Below, in pieces: positions 1 to 10,789 of a stretch of 64,000 bases of DNA. Every line of letters starts with the position of its first letter. The stretch's first letter is position 1. The translations under genes and the position numbers were made by a program. This stretch comes from Tipula vernalis (taxonomy: Eukaryota; Arthropoda; Insecta; Diptera; Tipulidae): NCBI GenBank assembly GCA_958295665.1, contig OY282558.1, positions 185,358,015-185,422,014 of the forward strand. The letters are read 5' to 3'. A model generated the notes under the pieces. The model was not told the origin of the DNA and searched no databases. It saw nothing but the letters and a program-made list of their open reading frames with translations.

Positions 1-1870
1 TCTTCCCTTCAAGTTACAGCTAGAGCCTATAAGCTTAGTGTACCGCTTTTGGATATTTTATAGAAAATTGCTCTTGTTGACAAACGGTACTGATCGTACG
101 TTCGGTTGGTACTGAATAAATCCATCGGTGATCCTTTAGTTGAATCCATGCATCGGGCATATTGGTCACCTTCCTTTCGACTGCCTCGCATTGGTTATTC
201 ACTCTTTCTTGTCGTATAACAGGAGCAGTTCACATAAAACAGTTTTGCCATTCGTAATTTGTCATCGAGGAATATGTATGCCGGCCGATGCAAATCTTCA
301 CAAGAAGCTCCAGTTGTGGTCTTATGAATATACATGGAATGTTGGGGGTAGGCACCGGTATGGGCTTCAACACACTAATTACATTTTAAATTCGATGGTT
401 GAGAACAGTTGATTTCCATATCAAATTTCAATTAGATAAGTGGTAGAAATAATCGCCAATTGCATTGGAAATCTTTCCAAATGCATCACACAGTTTAATA
501 TGAAGCTCGCTTCCTATGATAATTTGTCTGCTTGCCGTAGATATTTTGATGCACATGTATACATATACAACGGAAGTTGAAGATAATTCAAATTCAGTAT
601 TACTAATTAATAATTAAAAAATTGAAGGAAAACCCATTACAGGATGTAATCGCATTACCGGCATCTCAACAATGCCGTCTTTCAATATACAAAAATACAA
701 ACAAAACCATTTTCATTCATTCATTTCATAAGCAAACTAAAATTTTGAAAGTATCTAGTATTCTATGATTTTTATTGTTTTAGTTTTTTATATAATGTGT
801 TATATGAAGGGAATCTTTACGCATCTATAACTTAGGAATACGACCACCTAGAGATCTTAGCCGTACCTTGTTTTTCTTATTTAATGAAGGTATATTAGTC
901 TGTCTTTGTTTCATGAAAATCGGATGAGTACTTTTCGAATTATTATTTGTTAACATACCATATATCAACAGCGAGGATACAAGGCATCTCTCTCGATCTA
1001 GCGCTTTGCTTGAGTTGAGATGCTTAAAATTCAGAACTATGGATACTTCAATGAAATGAATTATCGCAAATCACATACACAGAATGTTTTGTTTTTAAAA
1101 CAAAATTGTGAAATTTTGGCGCTTTAGATGTCGTTTTGTTGACTTTTGGTGATGTATTTCTTGTTTAGTTGGCCATGAGTTTCGAGTCAAACGGATGTAT
1201 TTTTTCCAATTTTTTATTTTTCCTTAATTTATTTTTCATTAAAGATAATTGTTTTAGTTTTGGTTGTTCTGTATTACAGGGTAGAAGTGGTAAAAAGGGC
1301 GTGCTAAAGTTGTGAGTGGTTTAGGGGGCGCTAGATGCATATGGATTTGTGATGGGTGACCGCAGAATTGAAAGGGTGTGAAAATTAAATTTGTAGTTCT
1401 AAGGTTTGTATTTGCAAGGTGAGTACGAATGGCCTTCCAAAAAATGTTAATGATTAGTGTTTCAAATAAGAAATATATGTAAGGGGTAAGGGGTTGAACA
1501 GTTCTAAATAGGAGAAAAACTGAATATTCCTACATTTATAATTGTTTGTTTCATGCATCATTTAAATTCAGGAATGAAGGATGGCGGCTGTAATGCAGAG
1601 AACGTTATTATATATTCTCTATTTTTTCTAATTTTAGTAACGAGTCTGTTTGCTCTGATTTTTTTATAATAAGTTAGATTGTTTGATGATAGTGGAATGG
1701 TTTGTAGTAGTTGGTCCGGCAATAGATGTTGATGGTTGGTCAAGATGATTGGTTCGTTTGGCTTATTAGTTGGATTATAAATGGAAATATTCCGTCACTT
1801 CATCACTTCATCTGTACTTTTTGCTTACGATGTAACAGTTTTTGCTTCTCATTTTTGCTTATATTTCATT
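1..1870. other. Non-coding AT-rich stretch
   Basis: I see no supportable gene. Open frames such as 140-412 (+) and 1558-1743 (-) are short, have no recognisable domain and no clear codon bias. The sequence is AT-rich with homopolymer runs, as in insect intergenic or intronic DNA. Confidence 0.5.
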
Positions 1871-1877
1871 GCAATAG

Positions 1878-2240
1878 GGCCGAAAGGTCGAATGTGTCGA
1901 AAGGCAGTTTGTGTTGAAATTGATTTTAATTTTTCCCTTTTTATGAAAACCAAAATTTATATTTTAATCAAAATGTTTGTATAAAAATGTTTAATAGTAA
2001 ATCGCCTTAAATAATATTATATTAAGAAATAAATTCAATGGTTTTAAATATTGATTTCAATCAATTAAGTGAAGGAACATTTTTTATTTCGACCCATTTG
2101 GCCTTTAGACATTCGGCCTTTCGACACATTCGGCCTGTCAACACATTCGGCATTTCGACACATTCAGCATTTCGACATTCGGCCTTTCGACATTCGGCCT
2201 TTCAACATTCGGCCTTCCGACATTTATCCTTTCAGCATCG
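1878..2240. repeat. Minisatellite built on CATTCGGCCTTTCGA, with an inverted partner
   Basis: From about 2100 to 2240 the plus strand repeats a 15-18 bp unit close to ACATTCGGCCTTTCG seven or eight times with small variations. A short stretch at 1878-1908 carries the same motif in reverse complement (GGCCGAAAGGTCGAATG). On the minus strand the array is open and would read Val-Glu-Arg-Pro-Asn repeats, but nothing else supports it as protein. Confidence 0.75.
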
Positions 2241-2430
2241 AACGATTTCGTTGACATGGCACATTTACCAGGGTTATATGTATCAGGTTTTCTCGTGACT
2301 CCATTTATTCTGGTTTTTTCTAATAAGTTGGATTGTTTGATTGCTCGAGGTGCATGATCTAGTTGTGCACTTTTAATTGGTCCGATAATAAACTTGTAGG
2401 CCTGACCAAGTATTTGTTTTGGCTGACCAA

Positions 2431-3024
2431 TTATAAGGGTTTCGGTCCGGATCGATGGCACCCATTCTTGTGCTTTTTGTTTTTTTTAGCGTTCATGGCC
2501 TTATCGGCAGACCCATTCATACGATTTTGTTTCGATAATTTTTTTAGTTTAGAGTTATTATAGTCATTGTTATTGATATTAATATTGTTATTGTCTGGTT
2601 CAATTTCTATCTCAATCCCCATTTCATAGTTTAAATCGGATTGGAGGTTGGATTCTGAGAGTTGAATCTCCTACTCCACACTTTCTGTCATGTCGCTCAC
2701 ACTCCTAATTTCCACAGATATTGGAATATGTTCGTGAGCTTGGATGTTGGTTTCTGGAACATCAATCTCGTATACTACATTTTCCAGCATTTCGTTAACA
2801 TTTATTTCCTTAGATGTTTGAAAGTTCCTGGCGGCATGGACGTTTGTTTCTGACATTTAAATTTCATACTCTACGTTAGTCATTTTGTTTGCGATCACAA
2901 TTTCCGTTGGAATTGAGTAAATGTTTTCGCCATATTCAAAGTTCTTTGCTGGCGGTTCAGTATATTCGGTATTTACAGATCTTGAACTACTTTTGGCAAT
3001 ACGCTTTTTGGCTAGATTAATCAT
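2431..3024 (-). pseudogene. Broken reading frame with three internal ~32-residue repeats, function unknown
   Basis: Starting from an ATG at 3024 (minus strand), one frame runs about 198 codons to a stop near 2431 and is interrupted only by TAA at 2857-2859 and TAG near 2670. It is hydrophilic: a Lys/Arg-rich start, then three related segments of about 32 residues, each holding an E-I-x-[MVL]-[SP]-E-[TS]-N-[VIL] motif (near 2855, 2765 and 2655), then an Asn-rich stretch and a basic C-terminus. I do not recognise the family. The conserved frame on both sides of each stop suggests a decayed real gene, perhaps from a transposon. It could also be a lightly selected tandem repeat that happens to be open. 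Confidence 0.35.
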
Positions 3025-3093
3025 AATTTGATTACGAGTTTTATAACTAAAATTAAATTGAATTTACCTTTAATATTAACTGGTATAAAAATA

Positions 3094-3530
3094 ATAGGAC
3101 GTAACAAAAAATTATAATTATAAGGAAAAAAGGATGTAACAACTTTCACATCTTTTTTTGATGTTATTTTGCGTATCCCATTATTAATTTTATAATATAT
3201 TCTTACAAGTAACGCTAATGAATCTACTAATTATAATAAAAATAATAATTTGCTAAAACTTACCACTTTTTCGGCATTTTAACACAATTTAATAACCTAT
3301 TGCACTAGAATACAACTTACTCCATTAACACTTTATCACATTATGTTTGTTACGGCTTATTATTTTGACGTTTAGCAATCGTGATGTTACGACTTTAAAA
3401 AAAAGCGGGAAAACTACGGTTTCCGATTGGTAACCGATCCTATCGTTTTGTTATAATAGTGTAAATCAACCAGAGGCACCTTAATAAACAAAAAGCTATT
3501 TTTCTAAAAAATTTATGTTACGCCCTATTC
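3094..3530. repeat. Cluster of TGTTACGNCYTATT motifs in both orientations
   Basis: Copies of a 14-bp motif close to TGTTACGYCCTATT lie on the minus strand at about 3094-3109 and 3130-3142 (weaker), and on the plus strand at about 3349-3362 and 3513-3526. The outward-in arrangement resembles subterminal repeats of a DNA transposon about 440 bp long, but no target duplication was identified. Confidence 0.35.
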
Positions 3531-3639
3531 ACAATTTGCCATCGAAATTGCATTAATATTTTAAAGCTAGTTATTTTAAAATATGAATTAATGTACACTA
3601 GCCTTTAATGGTAGCTTACTGGAGGAGCAAATGTTCGTC

Positions 3640-3672
3640 AAAGAGGATAGACGTGTTTTTCCTATCCTCTTC
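3640..3672. other. Short perfect hairpin
   Basis: AAGAGGATAG at 3641-3650 pairs with CTATCCTCTT at 3662-3671 across an 11-base loop. It may mark a repeat boundary or be chance. No gene adjoins it. Confidence 0.4.
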
Positions 3673-3859
3673 AAAAAATTTAATTTTATTTTATTTTTAT
3701 CTTTGTTTTGTTTTACTTATGTAGTGTGTATATACTCTATATACATACATATGTATATACATTTTAATTTTAATTCTAATTAAATTCAATTTTAGTAAAA
3801 TAATAATAAAAGTGTGGTGAAATAATAATTAAAGTGTGATTTTGGAAAATGCAATCCAC

Positions 3860-6360
3860 CGGAATGCATTTATCAGGCAATGTTTTATATTTATGGATAA
3901 AGAAATTAAAATTAATGATTTCTTGCTTAAGTATATGATTTTGTCTGTTGTGTGATTGTACATGAAATTCAAATTTAGGCATACATCGTAGTTAATTTCA
4001 TATTAGATTTTATTTTTATGCCCATTATGTGTTCTTGTGTTTTTATTTTATGTACAATCGACACAAATATATGATTGAAACATGATAGATATTATAACAA
4101 AACAATATGTTTATACAGCCGTCTCATTCGCTCTTTACACAGATTCTATCAAGGAAATGGACTATATATTGTTGGTCTTGGTCTTGTAATATGCGAACAA
4201 CAACAAAACCAAAAGAGTTTATTTTGTTGGTTTTGGTATAGTCGTCACAAATATTTTCCTGTATCTTGATACGTAGATCAGGTATGTTTGTATGCGTGCT
4301 GAAAGGGTATTATCTCTAATATTATGAAAACATGATAAAACTCCTGTTACGCACATGAAAGATGGTAGAAAATATTTACCTTCAATATGTGTTGGTGGTT
4401 TAGTATATAAGATTACGTTATTTGTATGCTGGTGTAGTTTTTCTCTCTGTTTGTTTTTGCAGGGCTGTGGAGTCGGAGCCGGAGTCGGAGCCACGGAGTT
4501 TATGTTTATTTTCGTATTTTTAAAGGAGCCGGAGCCAATTTGGCACTCCAAATCGTATTAGCCGAAATTGCGGTAAATTTAAAAAAATTGGGTCCAGATT
4601 TTTGTGAAATCTTTAATTTTTTCTAATTTTGTATTAAGCGCCCAAATCGAAATAAATATTTTGACATCACATTTCACGGAAAATTATTGATGTTAAACCA
4701 CACAAAAAATTGGAAAAATATCAAGAAAAATTAATATGGGCTTTGACGAAACTTTAACAAGCCAGGATGCTTTATTGTTAATTTTGCTGTTGGGCATACT
4801 TAAATTACTTACTTAAAATTTGTAAATAAACCTTTTCAAACCAATCATCGTGCCTTAAACGTATCTTACAAATCAATGAAATAAAATACTGGCGTGTCAA
4901 AAAAAATTGCAAAATAGCCAACGCTTATTCAAAATCTCTTAACGCGATCTTACAGCTACTCTTCTAGAGCTGAAGCCATATCCGATTTATTTTTTTATTT
5001 ATTTTTTTTTTTTTTGATGCAGAACTCAACTCAAATATGGAAGATTGCAATTTGAGCCAGAAATCGATGATATTTTCCGTTCGTTGGCAAAAGAATTGTA
5101 TGTTTATGAAGCAACTGGAAGAATCGCAAATAACCTTTAGTTTATTTCTATGTTTTCTTTTAAAAAACAAGGTAACTGAAAATGTCACAGTAGCTTTTAG
5201 GAAAATATTCAAAATCTGAAAGTTATTTTTGAAAATTTAGAAAATTGTCGAGTTATTTCCATCCATAACTCAAAATCGATTAAAAAAACACAGATTTGTT
5301 TGAAAAGCACAAATGGTTATGAAATAAATCTAAACAACAAAAAAAAATGAAAAGTTACAGTCATTAAGTAAAACCCTCTTACGTTTTTTCAAACAATTTC
5401 CACGTCACCGTTATAGATTCTATGTATTTTGGGTAACAGCTCAACAGATAATCCTACGGATGATTCGAGCCCTCTCTTTTAACAGAAGATTTTCTCCAGC
5501 AACCACCGACACGCTATCTCCTCTAAGACGGAAAATCTGCGTACTTGTAGAAGTTCCACAGTTTAGAGATGACCTATTGTTACTCGTTCCGCCTGTTAAG
5601 AAAAAGGGGAACTAACTTTCCCCGATAAATAATCTAATATTGATATTGAACAAAAAAGGCTAATATGGTGCCACTGCGGTGACCTTTGCAAATTACGCCA
5701 GTTACTGCCAGGTGGCCAAACTAAATATATATTTGGTGTCGGAGCTGGAGCTGGAGTCGGAGATGGAGCCGAAGCTGCAGCCGGAGCCATTAATCAATCT
5801 ATAAATTTCCGGAGTCGGAGCCAGAGCCGAACATTTTTTTTCAGACTCCACAACCCTGGTTTTTTGTATTCATGAAACAGCTATGGTGTTCTTGATAAAT
5901 CATGAATCATGAACTATACAAGCACAATGAAATCTTAGTGTATTCGACTCAAATAGGATTCTGATACTTTGTATAATCGAATAAGTTTGAGTCGAATTGG
6001 AAACCGCCTTATACTATCCATATAGGATAGTTTATTTGGGTATGATTAGTTTTTTTTACAGGGTATTACAAACTGCATCAAATTGATTTAAATTAATTTA
6101 ATTTATATTATTAATTTAAAATATAAAATTATAAATTGACTAGACTATATAAATGAAGTGCTAATTTAGAAATGTTGATTTGAGTTGAGTTGAGATTTGG
6201 TTTTCAACACATAGTGACGTATTCATTTATGTGTGCAAAATTTCGATTAAACGAATGTGAACAACGTGGAATTATGTAAAAACATTTCGAAAGACTAAAT
6301 GTTTTGAATTTAGTTAGTAACTTGATGGTGCGGTTGTCACACACAAACGTCAAGATTACT
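3860..6360 (+). repeat. Tandem segmental duplication, copy A (split by an insertion)
   Basis: About 1.1 kb of this segment matches 6430-7640 in the same order and direction. Shared landmarks are TATGTACAATCGA, the GTCTC-TTCGCTCTTTACACA block, GATGGTAGAAAAT followed by TGTGTTGGTGGTTTAGTATA, GACTCAAATAGGATTCTGATA, and GAACAACGTGGAATTATG. The copies have diverged by many substitutions and small gaps. Copy A is interrupted at 4460-5858 by a hAT-like element absent from copy B. No coding function is apparent. Confidence 0.8.
4460..5858. mobile_element. Non-autonomous hAT-like element, 1.4 kb
   Basis: The left end reads CAGGGCTGTGGAGTCGGAG and the right end, in reverse complement, CAGGGTTGTGGAGTC. 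Both ends continue into imperfect GGAGTC/GGAGCC hexamer runs. The flanks are TGTTTTTG (4452-4459) and GTTTTTTG (5859-5866), near-identical 8-mers as expected for a hAT target duplication. The undisrupted paralogous site at about 7131-7140 reads GTGTTTTTTG without the insert. The interior has no transposase I can recognise, so this is non-autonomous or a deletion derivative. The Ala/Pro-rich minus frame at 5596-5790 is just the hexamer repeat translated. Confidence 0.75.
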
Positions 6361-6429
6361 TATATGGCACACCGATAAATTTTTAAGAAAATAATGTTTC
6401 ATTTTCCTTGCATTGATTTATTATTTTAC

Positions 6430-7640
6430 TTACTTTGCATGCATGATTTGGCAGGGTAATATGTACGAGAACTGAGTTCAAGTTTTATGGATATATTTAT
6501 ATTTATTTATAGATAAAGAAATTAAATTCTTTATTTCTTGATTAAGTGCATGATTTTGTTTTTGTGCGGTTGTACTTGAAATTTTAATTACTAAATTCTA
6601 ATAATTGGATCGTACTAAAATTGTTTTAACTTAATTTGATATATGTCATAGTTAATGTGATATCTGCATTTATTTTTACACATATTTGAATGTGTTGTTG
6701 TGTTGTATTTTATGTACAATCGATACAAATATATTCTAGAAGCTTGATTCATAGCAGGGCAACAAAATGTTTATACAAGCCGTCTCGTTCGCTCTTTACA
6801 CAAATCTTATCAAGGATATGTACTATTTATTATTGGTTTTTGTCATATAATATTTAAACAACAACAAAAACAGAGGGAGATTTTTGTTGGTTTTGTTATA
6901 GTCGTAACAAATATTTTCCTGTATCTTGATACATGGAACAGGATTGTTTGTACGTTCGCTGTAGAGGTTTTATTTGTATGTGTATATTATAGTTTATTAT
7001 ATTATAATGAAACATGAGATGTATCCTGCTACCCCCATGGTAGATGGTAGAAAATTTTTACCTTCAATTTGTGTTGGTGGTTTAGTATATAAGATTATGT
7101 TATTTTATTTTGGCGTGGTTTTCTATATGTGTGTTTTTTGTATTCATGAGACAACCATAGTGTTCTTGATAAAACATGATCTATACAAACGAAACAAAAT
7201 TTTAGTGGACTCGACTCAAATAGGATTCTGATACTTTGTATAGTAGAGTAAATTTGAGTCGTATCGGAAACCGCCATATATAATACATCTATAATAGTAT
7301 ATTTAGGTATGATCTATTTTTTTTCACAGGGTATTATAAACAACATTAAATTATATTTAATTAATTTTTATTAATATTATAAGTTTATAAATTAACTAAA
7401 TTATATAAATAAATACTAATTGGGAAATATTAATTTTGAGTTGATTTGCGATTTGGTTTGCAACGCATAATGACGTATTTATTTATTCATGCCAAATTTT
7501 GATTAAACGAATGTGAACAACGTGGAATTATGTAAAGGCAACGCGTGATGCTAAATATATTGATCTTAATTAATTAAATTCATGGATTTATTGAAGTTTA
7601 GGTTACAGTTTTCACATACAAACGTAAATTTTTTCACATA
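6430..7640 (+). repeat. Tandem segmental duplication, copy B (uninterrupted)
   Basis: Homologous to 3860-6360 but without the hAT-like insertion. It provides the empty site that fixes the ends of that insertion. Short open frames (6974-7231, 7582-7779) are not preserved between the copies, which argues against a protein-coding role. Confidence 0.8.
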
Positions 7641-8395
7641 CAAACGTCTGTCCCAACTAATAATCTTATACTATCCTTCGCTTTTGTTATATGTATACGG
7701 CTGTATGGTGTGTGCCCGGGAGTCCGGGAGATCCTACTATACTGCTTGGCCGTACACTCATAATCAATCAATCAGTTAATCAGTATGAGGCGGTCAGGTC
7801 GCGCAAGACGATTAAACTTTATATTATTAAAAACTAGAATTTCGAAAAAGTAATAAATAAAATACATAGTATAACATTAAAAATTAATTTTTGTGTTTTA
7901 TTTTGGTGTGTTTAATTTTTGTGTTTTTATTTATATAATTTTTTTAATTAAACAATTAACATTAAATTAATATACATATATGGAGGTTTTATATAAATTA
8001 TTTTAATATTGGTTTATTTATAAAATCTATACATTTATGTTATTTAATTGGGGATAAGTTAAAACTTATAAAATCGATACGGTTACCTTATAAAAAGTTT
8101 AAATAGTCCTCATAATAATTTTACACTAATAGCTACAATTATTAAATGAATAAGGTAAGCATATAAAATGGTTATACCAATAATCAATCATATGAAAGTT
8201 ACACCAACATTATATTAAATTTAATGACGTCGTACTATTTTATTTTATAAGAATAATATTTCAATTTAATATTTTTTACCTTATTACTTTTATAAATACA
8301 GAATATATGAAATTTGTACGATTTTTTTATGGACCCGTATGAATACAAAAATCTTATTATGATCATACTAAAATTTTCAACCGTGCACAATAGTT
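7641..8395. other. Very AT-rich stretch without genes
   Basis: Long runs of A and T with no open frame of note, no inverted repeat of significant length and no recognised element. I see nothing in it. Confidence 0.5.
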
Positions 8396-10023
8396 ATTTA
8401 CGCCACAAAGGCGGTATATGAGCTGTTAAGGAACCGAGTCCATAATTTCGATCATTTAATGAACGTGACGATCATTTAACGAACGTGTAACGTACAATGT
8501 TTTATTTCGTACAACATATGTATGTGGCAATAGAAAAGAAAAGAAAATCTAAACCAACTTAGTTCAAAATTAAAAAAAATCAATGCAAATGGTATTAAAA
8601 TTATCAAGTTACCCTAGTTTATTTTGTCTTGACAAATTAATTTAAGAAGCGTCTACACTTCTATGCAAAATCGCTGAGATTTTCTCTCATGATATCAAAT
8701 TTATCAATGTATGTGTAAGTATATTATGCAAATTTTGCCATTCTGAGCAAATCATCAGGAGGCTGTTTCACGAAAAAAATATGTACCATGAAATTTGTAA
8801 GAAATGTCTAATTAAAATGAACTTTTAAGGTTATGTTTTACCATTTTTATTTTTTTCCGAGTGTTTAGACTTATGCATAAATATAGCTGCTTAAAAAAAA
8901 TATTTCGCATTTTAATTATGGCATTTAATATTGAAAACACAGTTAAATTAATTCATATGTTTAGAAATAATGAATGTCTATATGGAAGATAACCAGCAAA
9001 CAATTTAGAAGAACTGACTTGAAGAGTGCTGCGTTCCAAAAAGTTCCAGAAGAAATAAATACAGATATGGAACTTATAAAAAAAAATTGAAAATTTACGG
9101 AGCACTTATGTGGTTGAGAAAAAAAAGAACAAACCAAAAAAATCGGGAAATGATGTGTAGGTAATTAATATTAATGAATTTTATTAATTGCTTTACGTCA
9201 TCTTTCCATTCTGAATTCAATAACTTTCTTAAAAATTAGGTTGTATAGTATCTTTGCTGCACGATTTTAAAAATCTACTAATTTTATTTGACTTTTGAAG
9301 AAATTATCATGAATGTAAAATGGCCAGTTATATATTGCCCAGTTATTATGCCCATAATTTTTTGACAAATATTTATCAATACATTGAAAAAAAAAAACGA
9401 TACACATACATAAAATTGCATGAGAGAAAATCTCAGCTATTTTGCTTAGGGTAGACCCTGAGTAAATTCGAACTTACATTTATGTTGAATGAATTAAAAC
9501 AACGCGACAGGTCACCTGACAAGAAATAATCACTATAAATCTATTAGTAAATTTTTTATTACCTAAGAATAACAAGAGCATTACGTAGGCTGCTTTTCCA
9601 TTTTTATTCGTCAAAGTGATTTATTCATATTTCTTTCCGAGAAAGCACAATCACGGTTGTCACACAGTTACATAGATACAATTCCTTCTCATAAGAAAAT
9701 AATCTTGGTTATCAAATAAACATTTCCCTTACAAATCCCGACAAAATAAAATATATCCCGACTTAACATCAAATTTAAAAACTTTTTTACTTGGTCAATC
9801 AAATTATATGTGGTTGGTTACTTAATTTACATATTATATATTGTATTTTAATTACATTTTTTGTGTTACATAAATTACCAACGCTGGGTTGACTTTAAAG
9901 TTTTCCGCCTTTGTAGCCAATAGTGCCTTGTATTTTTATTGTAGCGGAGAGAGCGGACGGTTGTTGTGAACTCGGTTCCTTAACAACCCACTTACCGCCC
10001 TTGTGGCATAAATAACTATTGTG
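8396..10023. mobile_element. Foldback-type element with long imperfect inverted arms
   Basis: The ends are CACAATAGTTATTTACGCC at 8396 and its near-perfect inverse finishing at 10023. The match runs about 57 bp through GTTAAGGAACCGAG. A second inverted match lies inside: GCTGAGATTTTCTCTCATG near 8671-8690 against its inverse near 9420-9440, with flanking similarity. The interior is AT-rich and has no transposase. No clear direct target duplication was found at the edges. Its size, about 1.63 kb, and paired arms suit a non-autonomous TIR or foldback transposon. The superfamily is not assigned. Confidence 0.65.
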
Positions 10024-10137
10024 GAAAACACGAATGTTTTTAATGTAATAAAGGAAAATATTAAGATTATTGGTTACATTGGTTCATTTTTGAATTGTTT
10101 TTAGTTGTTACCATCATGAAACAAAATGTGTCTTGGA

Positions 10138-10500
10138 TGGTTCCATATAGTGTCATTTAGGGGTATGGATTGATTTTCATTTTCCACAATTTAATGAATA
10201 AAAATTATCAAAATTTGTATTTCTGCGATAAGGACAAATTTCTCCATTGTATTTACCAACTAAAAATATTAAGTTAATTGGTTAATCTTTTCTGGTTTCC
10301 GCTGAAAATCAGGTTCAGTTTCTGGATTTTTTTACCATCTTTCAGGCGGAATATGAAAATTATTTTTCCATTTTCTCGGCTCCTGGACTAGCACCAATTT
10401 TTCCCCAATGAGCAATAATTAGCACAAATTCGGTTCTAACGGTATGAGAAATTTCAATCTTAAATTCGAAAGTTTCCCTAGTATTACGAAAATGTAATAA
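10138..10500 (-). repeat. Dispersed non-coding repeat family R, copy 1
   Basis: A ~360-bp segment with landmarks TCATTTAGGGGTATGGATTG, TTAATTGGTTAATCTTTTCT, GGTTTCCGCTGAAAATCAGG, TTTTCTCGGCTCCTGGACTA and AAATTCGAAAGTTTCCCT. The same blocks in the same order recur at 28205-28570 and 44400-44745 (same orientation) and 25862-26080 (opposite). No coding potential is seen. The ends are not sharply defined. It may be a MITE or the internal part of a larger element. Confidence 0.75.
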
Positions 10501-10642
10501 ACGGATTTTAATGATATTAAATTTGTGGTTTTTAATTTAAATACAGTAAATAGAAGTGAGAAATTGCCAATATAAGAATCGCTTCGAACGTTCCGAATAG
10601 CGGGGTCTCGAAGTATGTATAATTCTAAATATTTAAAATAAT

Positions 10643-10779
10643 TTACGTTACAATTTTTAATGCAATTTACATTAATATGGGCATCATTCGTTGCATTAAA
10701 ATTTTAGGAGAAATTGCATTAAATTTTAATGCTCTATTGCTGTAAATAATAATGCAAAATATATTAATTTGTAACGTAA
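10643..10779. mobile_element. Small palindromic MITE
   Basis: Begins TTACGTTACAATTTTTAATG and ends with the imperfect inverse (ATATTAATTTGTAACGTAA). The 137-bp body is almost wholly palindromic, with repeated AATGCA/TGCATT words. It is non-coding. The small size and inverted ends fit a miniature inverted-repeat transposable element. Confidence 0.55.
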
Positions 10780-10789
10780 CCATGCATTA

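Noticed and set aside
140..412. 90-codon plus-strand open frame
   Set aside because: No domain, no splice context and no codon bias; chance openness cannot be excluded.
5596..5790. Ala/Pro-rich minus-strand frame
   Set aside because: It translates the GGAGCC/GGAGTC hexamers of the hAT-like element end.
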